Assembly (NCBI RefSeq): GCF_026914185.1
Contig: NC_070570.1
Span: 1,612,001-1,676,000, forward strand
Direction of reading: 5' to 3'
DNA from: Puccinia triticina
Taxonomy: Eukaryota > Basidiomycota > Pucciniomycetes > Pucciniales > Pucciniaceae
Length of the DNA stretch: 64,000 nt
In this document: positions 20,901 to 33,336 of the stretch, piece after piece
Layout: each line of letters begins with the position of its first letter
How positions within the stretch are numbered: the stretch's first letter is position 1
Translations under genes and position numbers: made by a program
The notes under the pieces: model-generated
Databases searched by the model: none
Seen by the model: the letters and a program-made list of their open reading frames with translations, nothing else
What the model was told of the DNA's origin: nothing

Positions 20901-23900
20901 AACAAGCGCATTGTATCAACTGTCCTTGACGGTTTGAGTTAGAAGTTAAAAAATACCAGCACAAAAAAGGCGGTCAGCCTATTAAAGAAAGAGGGAAGGA
21001 GCATTTAAACAAAAATGGCTAACAGCATTCTTCTTGGCAGTAGATTTTCCTTTCTTGATATGCGAGTTAAGGTTTGAGGAGGAGGTTTCAATTATCAGAT
21101 CGGCATAGCGGGTGAGTATCTTGATGTTTTGTTGTTTCGTATTTTCTAGAGCAGGGCATGAAACCCGAATGATATCTGGTAATGCGCGAAGGTAGTGAGC
21201 GCTTGAGGAATAGTTAATGAATTTCATCAAAAAAGAAAGACAAAAGAACTCACCCAACAACACTTCAAAATCTGTCTTTTTCACAACAATTTGTGAAATG
21301 TGCCACATCTGTTCAAGAAAGCATTCGATCACGGCCGTGTCATCATTTAATGATTTTGAAATGATCTTGACTAGTGTTTTGATGTTCGCGGCTTTTGTTT
21401 TATAGTCAAGCTGGTCGCTATCGGCAGAATTTTCTTGAGCTGTTTGGCGGCTGAAATCCTCAACTTTAAACTTTTCCACCTCAACGGCGCGAGACATAAA
21501 CCAGATGAATCCTAACTGTTGATTTCTGCATTGGATTCCATTTTCCATCGAACTTGCGGAAACCGTTGCAGGACCTAATTCCATGAAAGCTACGGCCTTT
21601 TTAGTTTTCGAAGGCTTGGTGTTTTTGTTTGTGGAAGAAAACGACTGATGCATCAAATCAAGAGCGGATATTTGACTAGAAAAGATACTTTGGGCGATGT
21701 ATACGGGCCAGGAGATTATTTCGCGTTGAGCAGTTGATAGTTGAGTTGCTGATCGTAAAGTATCAATTATGACATCGCCCAAGTAATCGGGATACGCTGA
21801 GTTTCCATCCGCTGAGCTACCAAGTGTAGTGCTGAAGATCTGGCTGAGCTGAGATGAGATATCATGTACCACAGTAATTGGACGCGTTTGATGTGAAGTC
21901 GATAAAGCGTTGAGAACGTAAAGATTGAGAAATTTGATGACCAATGTTATCAACGCGACTTTGCTTGGATTAGTTGAAGACGTGGAGGAGCCCTTGGTGA
22001 TCGCGTTTACTTTGACTAGTAAGGCGGATATCAGTGTCGGAGGTCTCGCATTGCTCCCCGACTGGCCCGATTGGGGTGAAAGATTTCGGCGCTCCTCGCT
22101 GATTTGAAGATATTTTAATGGCTGTCTTAGGCATGCACGGATGCAATCTTCTAAGAAGAGAACCAACAGCGTGGCGCAGTCACCCACTCTTCTCAATTCT
22201 GATAATGCACTGAGCCAAATACACAGTTCTTGATATTCGTTCTCGTCTCTTAGATGTGGTACTATTGATTTACAGATTGCTTGTAGAGTTTCTTGAGCGA
22301 TGATTTTGATCAAGAGCGGCGTGTGAGCACCAACTTCGGAATCTTCGAGCTTGTTTGACATGGGAAAGGAAGAAAGTAATAATAGAACTTTGACCAATGC
22401 AGGAGAGGGTTGGGTTGGGTTGGTCCGGGCGGAATGTCCAATAAGAAGCAGAGTCCGCGATTGACAGAGGTATGCTATGGGAGACTGTAGCCTATGCAGA
22501 GCCAATAAAGAGCTGGAATGTGGATCTTCAGATTCGTCCTTTGCGTTCAACGTGAAGAAGGTGGTTATCAGTTTGGTGTAATCGAAATTGAGATTGCACA
22601 TCGTTTGGGGCATCAGTTGATGATACAAAAGCAGGACAGCTAGTGCACTAAATGTTACAATGTCTCCGTCAGTGTCGTTATCTTGCTGAGGCGTGACAGC
22701 TGCGCTAGGCTGTGATTTATCATTCACTTGTACGGGAGAGCCCACAGGAGCACTTTTTCGTTCATTTGCCCGGCGAGAAGCGGTTTGTAGAACTGCGATG
22801 AGTACCTGTGGATCAGGCAACACTGCTTGTAAGGACTGTTCAAAATTTATGAGCAGCTTAGACCAAAGTTCCGAGGTGACTGGCGGATGGCCAACTGTTG
22901 TCGATTGGATGACACGCTGAAGTTGATGAGAGACATTTCGAGCTTTTTTCAATCCGGTCAGGAGGAGAGCAAGAGAGCTAAACGAGACGAGCGCGTCCGG
23001 GAATTGCAATGCCTTGGTGAACCAGGTTCGGTTCAAGGGTGTTGGAATACATTGAGCAAGTAAATTTTTGGCAAGGCTTGTCAGGCTGTTCATGTTGTCA
23101 GGTATCAGAGAGATTGTTTCGGCTTGAAAAGATAATCCAAAAGGCATTGCGGCCACCTTGGTTGCGAAGCCAACAGACGAAATCCATGCAACGCTTGACG
23201 AGGGCTCGCTAGGAGGAGATGCGGTACGCCAAAGAGAGAAGCATAATGAGGGAACTGATTCTAAGATATGAAGAGCGAGTCGCCAGCGCCTCATGGATTT
23301 CGTAGGTGATAGAGATTTGACTAAATTCAGCATGATACGGTACGGCGGTAATCTGGAGTTTGCTTGATGCTGAAAAATATTTGTTGACATCGAATTGGCA
23401 AGGTAAATAGTTAAGTTTTTCAGGAACCTTTCTACCATTTGAGCAACTGTCTCGGCTGCATCAAGCTTGGTGTGTTGGATATCCTTGACGCTATCGTCAC
23501 GCTCGAGTAGTTGAACCAACAGGTCAATCGCGTTCTGATCAAACATTTCACATCCTGGGTGGTGGACGGAAGCATTACGATTGTGATTTCCCGGATTCCC
23601 AATATGGCGCTTCGTTACATCCTCCCATAGATTTCCGAGTACAAATGCTACGGTTTCATAAGGATCTGCTTGTAAGCCTTTCAGGACGCCCTCCGCGAGA
23701 CCTTTGGTCTTCCATAGATCCTGTTTGGAAGATGAGCGTAATTCGGCGCTAGAGATTACACTAAAGATGAATCGGAGCATGAGGGTGCGGATGTCGGTTT
23801 TGTGTAGCTGGCCTTTCAGCTTTGATGATTTAGGAGCGGGCCGGTTTCCTTTCTGGGTTCGTGTAGTGGTTCCTTCGGGGGCAGTAACCGTTTGCCGAGT

Positions 23901-24553
23901 CTGTAGCAGGCGTGTGACGGTCTTGTGATCCCATCTCAAGTCGCCAATTACGATCTTGGCGCATGCTCCTTCGCTCCAACAAACGCAAGCTACAAGTAAA
24001 GTCAGACACGCCAATGTGGCCTCGGTCCTCCCAGGAGCAAAGCACCGATGGATAGATTTCGAATGATTCTGAATTAGATGGTTGATAATTCGTGATCCGT
24101 CTACGACCTGTCGGGTCTCAAAAGGTGATGAAGGTGCTCGTGAAATGAGATAGGATAAGGTATACAAGGAATTCGCAAGTAAATGGATCGAATTTGCCTA
24201 GTTGGAAAAATCTGTTTTAGCCAATGGAATCAATAGCGTCTTGAGATAAACAAGTGATCAAGTACCTCACGAGCAACATTGAGGACCTGGAAGATCGAAT
24301 CGGCGGCAGGTTCTAACTGGAGATAATCTATCACGACGGCCGGAAAAGGCTTGGTTGAACACAGTTGCCGTAATTGAATAAGTGCTAAAAAGCCAAAGCA
24401 TTAATTAATCAGTTCTATCTGCTCAACCAACCAGAGAAAATAATTCCACAAAGCTGCACTAAACTCACCTGCACCAATCTTTACGGGGTCCTGAGCTTTC
24501 AATAGAGCGATGACTTGCGCGCCAGAATTAAATGATTGAGATGCTTGAGACAT
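17934..24553 (-). CDS. URB1: URB1/NPA1 nucleolar ribosome-biogenesis protein
   Basis: URB1 is a very large alpha-helical repeat protein needed for early assembly of 60S pre-ribosomes in the nucleolus. Eight exons fit with exact phases: 24553-24469, 24384-24266, 24197-21024, 20919-19219, 19140-18817, 18722-18618, 18518-18278 and 18175-17934, giving 1,996 aa, in the family's usual range. The N-terminal domain shows IINHLIQNHSKSIHRCF, RTEATLACLTLLVACV and WFTKALQFPDALVSFSSLAL, equivalent to the human SMFTQALNLDS region. The C-terminal NopRA1 domain shows KDVPMLYSLLYSS, VWLMQILHDGL and DWKIMNHRQTFEILITLVHS. The weakest junction is intron 3 (donor GTTAGC), although its acceptor has a CTAAC branch site. 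No stops or frameshifts within exons. It stands alone between transposon-rich regions. Confidence 0.92.
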
Positions 24554-26316
24554 GGTGAGCGTTTGATGGGGAGCGTACTGGATATTTTCTTATTCTTGAT
24601 CCTTGTGCCCTTGAACCCGACTCGCCAATTATCACGTAGTGGTTATAACCCCGCGAAGATGGCCGAGTTTCAAAATTCTATGCACCCAGCCTAATATTGC
24701 ATACACTTCGATACTGCATGCGCGCCGCATGCAACTTACAAGGGGTGAGTCAGGGTGGGTCAAAGAAGTTTCTATTTTTGCGCAACATATTTACATATTT
24801 ACGTGTGTTTGGGTGTAGATCTATAGCAGCGTCTCAATAATCAGATCTAGGTTTGTACTGTTCTGTAAATATTTAGTGGAAAACTCAAAGGTATGTATTC
24901 TTTCAAGTTTAAAATGGAAGGTACATAATATTTCACTCCGCGTCAAGAGCCTCACAATGTTTAGGTTGGAAATTGATGGATGGACGGGACCTGATCTGTA
25001 GGTGGTCTCAAGGTTGAAATGAGCATGGCAGAAGAAACTGGAGAGCGTGAGGTCTCTCATGCTTTCTGGCACAGTTCCAGCTGTGACCTGAGAGCTGTGG
25101 CTTTTTTGGCTTTATGGCCTCTTTGCACAGAAACTTGTTAACTTTCCTCCCTCTTTCTTCTTTTTTTCTTGTATTTATGTATTAACCACTGCCGCCAAAA
25201 AAAAAAGCTTTATGGATTTCAACAGCCAATCCACTGAAATTTATTCAACTACGAAGAAGGAACCGAATCGATGACCAATGTATCATGAAGCACGCGGGTC
25301 TCGACCACCGAAGGGATGCGCAAGCAAGTCGAAGGGAATTTGGGGTAAGTTCAAAACTTGCTACAACTCAATCAACTTGATTGAAGTCCTTCAATCTCCC
25401 GACTCCGGACTCCGGAGGGACGCGGTCGCGCAGCCCGGCGCAGGGACGCTCGAACTGAAGCATTTCAGCACATAAATAGACTAAAACTGACCCTTATCAC
25501 CTGCCTCACCCAATCGAAACTCAACACTCATCTTTTGCTTTAAGAACTTCATATCTTTGATTGGCTATGGAATATTAAACCTTAGCCAAATGGTACAGAC
25601 TATCATTTCAGAACTCAACAGACTATCATTTCAGAACTCAACTCAAGGTATAATTTTAAACTCCCAGAGGCCGAACTGGTGTTGAACTCAAATTCAGCTT
25701 GGCATGCATGGGTAGCTTACATCCATCAGGGCTCATGAAAGGGGTGTTTGCAAATTGTGCCAACCACCTGACCTGAAATGTATTTGCGAGCAAATTCTCA
25801 GTTGAGGTTTGACTTGACCTCTTTGCTTGTTGCTTGTCGGCTAGACGGGACTAGTTTCAGTTTTTGAGTTCTTCTGTTTTGTTTGTGTGTTCCTGATCCG
25901 ACAGGAGCTCGATGTATTCTTGCCTTTGGTCGATTGAAACCTTAAAAGTGTAGCCCCCCACCTCTTGTCCTGAAGTTAAGGTGGATTAACGGTGTTACAT
26001 GTTTTGTAGATGGAGTCTTGAAATGGGTATAAATATCATCGATCTGAACCTACTTCGATCAGTTCGAATCCGATGGAATCTGATGGCAGAATCTGATATC
26101 TTGGTGTCCGGGACATTTGAGAAGCTTGGAGAGTTAAAAACGTTGATGTGACGGTTCAAGGAGAGCCGGGTGCTCTAAATCGCTATCCCTCTCGCTGGTG
26201 AACTTGCAGTCGACTTATTTGCCTTATAATAATCCAAAAAAATTAATCATCCAGATTCACAGCTAGGTCATATATAATAGGTCCACAAGAAAACATTTGT
26301 CTCCCACTGCTTTGCC
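24554..26316. other. Intergenic region
   Basis: No gene recognised. A direct repeat CAGACTATCATTTCAGAACTCAA occurs twice in tandem at about 25,596-25,645. TCATATATAATA at 26,267-26,278 could be a TATA-like element about 40 bp before the downstream ATG. Confidence 0.4.
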
Positions 26317-27096
26317 ATGTCTCTTCAATTTTTCATTCTGATGTGCCACATCATACGTATGACCTTTGGGCTCGAGATGCTGCACATGAGGATAACTCGC
26401 CTCCGGGATGGAATGTTCGGCGTGGATTACTCCACCACGAATGAATTTGCCGATGGATACCAGAGCATTCGAGTATCGGTTGAAACGATAAGTGACAGCT
26501 TTGGAAAATCGGCAGTGGGTCAATTAGCTTGGAAAGATCTCAAGAAATTGAAAACGGATCAATTCAATCAATTAGCTCACGTGGCTATTGTGGACAAATC
26601 CCCCAAGTGGGAGAAGTTTTGGACATTTTGGGAATGGAAAGGCATTGGCCAGGTTTATTACTCTTACAAATCGGAAGATGACATACGCGTTTTCATCAAC
26701 AAGGAGTTCAGCAAACACATCGCCGATGGCATTCGCTGCATGAGAATATTGCCCATAAACGGTAGAATTTGGATCGATTACAGCACTGGACTACCCGGTA
26801 CCGGAGGATACTTGACTGATTGGATACCATTAACAGCAGCAATTGAAAGCCTTGAGGGATCTCCAGAAGGCAGCAAATCGATCAAACTTATCAAGTACTT
26901 TGCCAAGCTTAACGGTAACAACAACAAGTCGGTGACCAAAAGAGATCTTGTGGCGATTCCAGTGGATCTTCAACAAAAGTCAAACACATGGAAAAACTTT
27001 TCTGGTTTTGATTCCAATAGGAATGCATACCTTTCCCATTATCTGGTTGATCCTGAAGTGGCCATCTTGATCAACAAAACGTTTTGCAGAATTTGA
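26317..27096 (+). CDS. Unrecognised 259-aa protein with two internal repeats
   Basis: An intron-less frame starts at an ATG preceded by TTTGCC and stops at 27,096. I do not recognise a family. The protein looks globular, rich in Lys, Trp and aromatic residues, with few Cys. It contains a visible internal duplication. The middle reads VAIVDKSPKWEKFW, then VYYSYKSEDDIRVFINKEF; the C-terminal part reads VAIPVDLQQKSNTWKNF, then AYLSHYLVDPEVAILINKTF. Both repeats end in a hydrophobic helix ending INK(E/T)F. The N-terminus (MSLQFFILMCHIIRMTFGL) is hydrophobic but interrupted by His and Arg, so a signal peptide is doubtful. A TATA-like TCATATATAATA lies about 40 bp upstream. A lineage-restricted rust protein is the best guess; function unknown. 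Confidence 0.6.
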   Translation: MSLQFFILMCHIIRMTFGLEMLHMRITRLRDGMFGVDYSTTNEFADGYQSIRVSVETISDSFGKSAVGQLAWKDLKKLKTDQFNQLAHVAIVDKSPKWEKFWTFWEWKGIGQVYYSYKSEDDIRVFINKEFSKHIADGIRCMRILPINGRIWIDYSTGLPGTGGYLTDWIPLTAAIESLEGSPEGSKSIKLIKYFAKLNGNNNKSVTKRDLVAIPVDLQQKSNTWKNFSGFDSNRNAYLSHYLVDPEVAILINKTFCRI

Positions 27097-27299
27097 AAGT
27101 GGTGCAGGAGGTTGCCTCAAAACACGCTGGTTTATCATCACTATCTCAAACAGAAGATTCAAGAAATTGATTTATTTTAGATTGATACTTCCTTCATTTC
27201 TTATGTTGAAAAGGCCAAGAGAGACTCTTTTACAGGTCATGGTTTTTTTGTTTCCAGTATATTATTTTGTTACTTTGACAATACTAGACTTCATAGATG

Positions 27300-27490
27300 A
27301 AGTGGTGGATGATGTTTTCCTTCCAAACATCAACATGGAGTAAGTTGACATGGTTTTATTGGAAAGGTCCTAATTATATCAAACCGGAACATATATTTGT
27401 CTGAAAATGAATGTCAACACCTAATTCCATGAACCAATCCCTATATGTAAGGTTCTGTATTATTATTAAAACATCATGCAGTATTGGACT
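27300..27490 (+). repeat. Dispersed repeat paired with 37,690-37,885
   Basis: TTGACATGGTTTTATTGGAAAGG, ATATCAAAC, CATATATTTGTCTGAAAATGAATG and CACCTAATTCCATGAACCAATTC-like words occur in the same order as at 37,740-37,850 (TTGACATTGTCTTATTGGAA, CTATCAAAC, CATGTATTTGTCAGAAATTG). Both copies lie 200-400 bp downstream of a plus-strand stop codon. Origin unknown. Confidence 0.6.
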
Positions 27491-29598
27491 GCAAGAACAA
27501 CCACCACCTGTAAGACCCATCTTATTCATATATGAGGCTCACATGTGGGGAAAAGCTCACGAACAAATGATGTTACGTGAGGGAACTAGAAACTGATTTA
27601 CATAGCAATCTATTTCACTTTCAGTTTTGAGGCTTGGAAAAAAAACTCACAAGAGTTGGCCAAAACATCTGATTGATGCAGTACTTTGGGAGAAATGAGC
27701 TGTGTGCCATCTTAATTGGGTCTTCCAAAGACCTTTTTCACCTATGCTCCACTCCTGACATCTTCAGATATCTGAATCTTGAATCCAACCTTCCTGAGAC
27801 TTCAGCATAACCCCAGTTTCCAATCTTCCATATTTCAACTGGTGGAAGCTGAGAAGGTTCACTTAAGGCAGATTTTGTAATAAATTTTAAAAAATTATTA
27901 CCTGGTGCTTTCACTTAACCTGAGAAAGCAACAAGGTTTTGGTAGGCAGCTCCTTTATGGAATAAATTTACCACACATAAATATTATGCTCATGGATGCT
28001 CTCAAATCAGAAGGCTGCACTCCAGAAGACCACCACTACAGCCCATGATGGCTGAGGAGGCTTGTGTAGGATGGGGCTTGGCTACGGGCCACAGCCAATG
28101 GCTTGGATATCTGTGATAGTGCTGGATGGGCTGACAAGATCCAGGTGAGGGTTGTCTCTGAGATCTTTATCAGTCAGTCTTCCTCCTTGTTGTCAAAGAT
28201 CACTCCGGATAATAGCCAAGGATCTGGACAAAGACCTTGTGGGTGCTGAGTAACTCCACCAGTTTTGAATTCTGGACCTTAATCTGCTGGAGAAGGTTGT
28301 CCTTCAGAAGCAGCAAGGGGGTTGAGCAGCTGGTGCTGGGGCAGTACCTTCCACCTGGGCAGGTACCCAGGTAACACACAAATTTTTCCCAAGAAACAGG
28401 CACCTGGCAGTGCCCAGCAGGTTCAGGTGGTACCTGCCAACCGGTGCCGGGTACCTGCCCTGGGTCCACTGGTCCATTCTCTACAGGATGCAGGAAGACC
28501 TCCACTAAACAAATAATACTTCTGAATTTGCTTCAAAAGAGTTTCATGAAATGAGTGAGATAATTTGGCAATTAAAAATCCTCTCTGGTTATCAAATTCA
28601 TTCAGGAGTGATTAATTAAATGAAGAAAAAAATGATGGACTTCCTGCCAATCTGGGAACCCTCTGCAGACCCAGATCTGAGCAACATTTCACAGGGAAAG
28701 CTAGGCTTTGGGACTCTGATATCCTCCAAGATTGCTTGCAGATTGTGATGAGAACTCCTCCAATGGATGACTTCCCATCACATTTGCAGTTTTGAATATA
28801 CACCCAAAAACTCCAGATTTTTGCAGGGAAACCTAGCTTTTGGTGCTCCTGATCACTTCTGGGAGACCCTCATGTCTTGACAGGCGACTTCCTGTCAAAA
28901 TGTGAGGGCCTCCCACTAGAAGTGATCTGGAGACTGGAACCCCAAAAGCTAGATTTCCCTACAAAAATCTAGACTTGTTGGGTCTATATGCACAACTGCA
29001 AGGGTCCTAGATGTGACAGGAATTCATCCAGTCACCCAATAAGCAAGCTTTACCTGCAAAAATCTACACTTTTTGGGTCTATATCCACAACTGAGAGGGT
29101 CTCAGATGTGGAGGGAAGTCCTCCAATGGAGGACTTCCCTTTGATCTAGAAACCCAGTTTTTCCAAGATTTCACAGGGAAATCTAGGCAGATCAAGGTCC
29201 TAGAGCTCAGATTTCCCTGAAAAATCTGGAAAAATCTGATAGTTCCCAGATTTTCTCAGATTTTGCGGGGAAATCTGGGAAGATATAAGCTTTATGAAAG
29301 TGGAACCTAGATTTCCCTGTGAAATCTGGAAAATTTTGAGTTACAAGATTAATCTGGAAATTCAGATCTGAGCCAACTTATTTCAGATTTTACAGGTAGA
29401 TCTAGGTCCCCAAAGATTCCCAAAGTAATCCAGATTTCCAAATATCAGATTTATTCAAAGTTGACTGGACGTCCTGCTTCAAATCCAATGCTCCCCCTGC
29501 CATTGACTGGGTTTTGTATCCATTCAATGACCGGGTTGGATCATTGAGTGGTGGGGTATTGTGAGCCTGAGTCTCTTATGTGACAGCTGGACACAAGA

Positions 29599-29658
<60 letters not shown>

Positions 29659-30455
29659 AGAGAGAGAGAGATAGAGAGATAGAGAGAGAGAAATAGAAGA
29701 AGATCAGGCCTAGAATTTAAGTCTTTAATAAATGATCTGGGCTATTCTCAACCTGGAAAATTTGGATGCCAGCTCTACCAGGCCAAGAGAGTGCAACAGC
29801 CTCCACTAACAACAAGGAAACCTTGGTGGGATTCAGAAGTAGGGTTACTACTCTGCTCTGGTTTTATAGGTCTTGACCAGAGATAACCTTTTGATCTTTG
29901 AAGATTGGAAGAGCTGGAAGAAACAGGTGAAGAAGAGTCTGGAGCAACAGAGTTTCACTCTGAGATAAACAAGGTCAGTGAAAGAGGGTACTTACTGTGT
30001 CAATATCCTGTGGTGATACTGGGAGTTAAGTGGCCTCTGTTTAGTGATCCTGGGGTGTCTCTGGGTGTGGTTCTGGTGTTCTGAAGTCTGTAGATCCTCC
30101 TCAGGCAAGGGGGATCCTGACTTTGAAGATTTTCACAGTTTGATTAAATAATTACATATGTACAAGTGGTTGGCACACCTGGTAGTGCTGCCACGTCACA
30201 ACTGAGCATGCGCGCCATAACTGAAGAACTCAGGGAAGGATTAGAGTTACAAAGAAGCAGTGAGTTGTAACTGCGGTCACAATTGCATGAGGAAACAGAA
30301 TATGAAGTCAAAACAAGGATAACTCTTAAGGTGAAAAAGAAAGTACTTTAGGGATAAAAGAGTAGAAAAGGCAGACTTTAGGCCAGCTGTGCTGGCTCTA
30401 AGGCTGACAGGTATTGGATGTTACTCACTTGTGAATTGATGACCCAAACGGGTCA
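27491..30455. other. Non-coding region with several repeat families
   Basis: No gene supported. From 28,635 to about 29,300 come degenerate copies of the TGGAGGACTTCC hairpin family, including the palindrome GGGAAGTCCTCC-AA-TGGAGGACTTCCC at about 29,115, surrounded by AAATCTGG/CAGGGAAATCTAGG words. At 28,330-28,480 GC-rich GGTACCTG/CAGGTACC words resemble decayed hAT ends. Confidence 0.45.
29597..29692. repeat. (GA)n microsatellite
   Basis: About 45 consecutive or near-consecutive AG dinucleotides follow a short A-run, with ATAA and ATAG interruptions near the right end. Confidence 0.95.
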
Positions 30456-30463
30456 TCAAGTTG

Positions 30464-33320
30464 TAAGGATGGCTGTAGGGCGGGTCCGGGCAGCCCATGG
30501 GCTGGCCCATTGCGGCCCGCGGGCTGAGTGGACAGGACAGATGGGCACTGGGCCGGCCCATGGGCTCTGGGAATCCGGGCTGCCCATGGGCCTGAATTTC
30601 AGGAATCCCAGCTTGGTAGATTAATTTTACAATTACATTTTTTTGGCGGAGAAGGATGGGGAGGGGAGGGGGGGGGGATTTGTTCCACAAGAACAAAACA
30701 TAAAATAAAGTCTTGAGAATTTATGTTCCAAGCCGCTTTTATTCAATCTTGAGTACACAACAAGGCGTCAACTGTCTTTTTGTTAAGACACATCCAATAA
30801 TCATCCAGCACGCGTCCACTAGTAGAGAAAGCCGACTCGGAGGCAACGGATGACATAGGAATCATGAGCATGATTCTTGCAAATTGAGATAATGATGGAA
30901 ATCGAGAGGAATTCCCTTCCCACCAGCAAAGAACACTGAACTTCTCTTCCTCGCACTTGGGGTCGCACAAGATGTTACGTTCTTCAAGGTACAAATCTAA
31001 TTCAGCCCTGGGAGCATTGACTTTATATCCGCCAATCATGCCTGCTATGTATTGGTTGAACCCGGAGAGATCTTCATTGATCTTCTTAACCATCACAGTT
31101 GATGTGGCTTGTGTGGCTGGCTCGGAGGCAGGTGATTCAGGCGGAACAAATTGTTTCCAGAGTGATAAGATTGTGGACCTAACTTCTCCCAAGAAAGAGT
31201 CCACCTCAGACGGCACAAGTGACTGTTGCTCAAGGCTGTAGCAGAGATATCAAATCTGATATTGAGGGTCTAGAACAAGTCCGATAGCTGTAAGTTTCTT
31301 TGCTGGACCCCAGTATTTGTCAAACTTTTCCTTCATGAGCTTCATCATTTTGCAGAGTCATCACTGGGGTTGGTGCAAGGTTCTGATTAGTAGATAAGCT
31401 GCTTCTCAATGGCTTTCATAGCCCGGTATCCATGATTGATGGTTGGATAATGGGTCCCACTCAGTACAACAGTTGCTGCAAGTGAGAGAGAAATTGAGAA
31501 CAAGATGTGTCAGTAAAAAATTTGGTAGAACTCTAAAAAAACATTGAGGCTTTCCTTGGTAGAATGGCTCAAGGAATAGCTGGATTTCCTTCAGTTCTTC
31601 CCATTGAATCTCACTTGGGCAAGATTCAAACTTTTCATTTTCAAGTTCAAGTTGCTGGAAGGCTGACTTGCATGGCATCAAGGACCCAATCATTAAATAG
31701 GTTGCATTCCATCTCGTTGGAGCATCTTTTGAAGGGTGATTCATTGATTCATCAAGATTAAACAAAACAAGGGCCTTGTCAAAAGCATCCATCCGGGATG
31801 ACAATCCATGGATGCAATGCACACTTGTGCGGAGTAGCTGGACTGCAGTACCTACAGCCTTGAGCCCATCCTTGACCACAAGGTTAATAACGTGGGCCAA
31901 GCAAAAAACATGGAATTAGGGTGATTTTGTAGCAGGAGTTGATCTAGTTGTGGAGCAATCTTTAACCAATTGCTGCAATCAGATCAGAGCGGAGGTATTA
32001 TTTGCCGCATTATCAAGAGTTACAAAACCAAGCTTGTTCAAGCATTTCCACTCATTCAGAACATGGAAGAGTTGCTCAGAGATTGCGTGGCCAGAGTGCG
32101 GAGGCGGGAGAGGCCAAAAGCTGATGATTTGCTTGGTTATTTCCCACTTCTTGGTGATGAAGTGGGCAGTTATTACCATATAACCGGTGAGATCCAAAGC
32201 ATTCCACATGTCAGTTGTTAGTGAGATCACCTTGGCCTGGGCCATATTTGCCATTTCAGCTTGCTTCATTTCATTGTAAATGCTAATGCAATCAGTTTGG
32301 ACGGCCTTGCATCAGGGAATGACAAAATTGGGCTGGGCCGATTGCATGAACTCTTGGAATCCCTTGTGGTCGGCCATTGCAAAGGGATATTTGTGTTCAA
32401 TAATTGCCTTTGCAAACTTCTCTCGAGTTTTATCTTGAGAAAATACCCAAGCCCGGTTGCTAGTCGAGCCTTTGAAGCTGACAAGCCTGGGTTGAAAGAC
32501 CGCTTCATTGTCTGCAATACATCGATTGGAATGTCGTTGTAGATGGGTTGTTCCTGACGATGGTGCTGCTGAAATTTTTTTGTGGCAATAATTGCATATA
32601 GCCCTTGGTACACCTCCTAAATAAGATCAATAACAATGTAAAATAGTCAGTCTCATATCAATAGCTGCAGAACCTTTGGGTGAGAAAGTCCAGTACTGAC
32701 CATTGTCAACCTTCCTGAGGTGCTTTCACACCCCGCTGGTGAGCTTACACCTCTTGACTGAGCTCCCCTCAAGATCTTGAGATCCATTCATGCTGTTGGC
32801 GGCGCCTGTTGTTTGTGAGCCTGAGCTCTTGGTGGTAGGCAGCTGCCAATGAGCTTGAGGGCCGTGGCCGGGAGTTGGGGTTTCTGGTTCAAATCTGTTG
32901 GGGACCCAAATGCCATTCCTTTCACCTTCATCATTGGACTGTTCAGACAACTTGGGGTTTGTCTTCTTCTTAGAATTTGCCATTTGGTGTAGGGGAAGTG
33001 GGAAGAACAGTTGACCATGGGTTGAATCCAACAAAACTTGAAGCTGAACTGGGTCCACTGGTTTGTGTAGCTCGGAGGTTGGAGGCTTGGAGTCTTTAGA
33101 CTTTCACTGATTGTGTTTGTTGATTTGTGACTAATTCTGAAGATTCCTCATTCAGTTTCCGGACTCCAAGTCCCCAATCCCCTTGGGTGGCCCATGGGTG
33201 GCCTGTTTAGCAAGCGGGTCTGGTGGGCTGGGCCAAACCTTCTAATCCTTTGGATAATCCGGCCCAAACCCGGCCGGGTTTGGGCGGCCCATTGGGCAGC
33301 CTGCCCTATAGCCATCCTTA
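30464..33320. mobile_element. hAT transposon, 2,857 bp, with 8-bp target duplication
   Basis: The left end TAAGGATGGCTGTAGGGCGG is the inverted match of the right end (…CCTGCCCTATAGCCATCCTTA). TCAAGTTG is duplicated exactly at 30,456-30,463 and 33,321-33,328, the 8 bp expected for hAT. Subterminal regions are rich in GGCCCATGGGC/GGGCAGCCC words, probable transposase sites. The transposase inside is broken. The left target lies at the foot of a perfect hairpin, GATGACCC-AAAC-GGGTCATC. Confidence 0.93.
30743..33058 (-). pseudogene. hAT transposase, degenerate
   Basis: The gene reads leftward from MDPVQLQVLLDSTHGQ through a BED-type finger (VPRAICNYCHKKISA, then GTTHLQRHSNRC). The RNase H-like core follows with SLTTDMWNALD (first Asp) and VTLDNAANNTSAL (second Asp), then VINLVVKDGL. 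The C-terminal dimerisation motif is MSSVASESAFSTSGRV, carrying the catalytic Glu, ending near NKKTVDALLCTQD. At least two in-frame TGA codons interrupt it: one where the BED-finger Trp is expected (GV-stop-KHLRKV, near 32,730) and one after NFVIP (near 32,310). Frame changes also separate the blocks. All three DDE residues remain visible, so the loss is through stops, not catalytic-site mutation. Confidence 0.85.
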
Positions 33321-33336
33321 TCAAGTTGGGTGTATG

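Noticed and set aside
21185..21255. An extra URB1 intron suggested by GGTGAGTT near LLGEFFCLSF
   Set aside because: The only nearby acceptor (CTCAAG) would shift the reading frame, while reading through keeps the frame open.
26040..26110. A tRNA-like CAGTTCGAATCC
   Set aside because: No acceptor stem, D-arm or anticodon arm at the correct distance.
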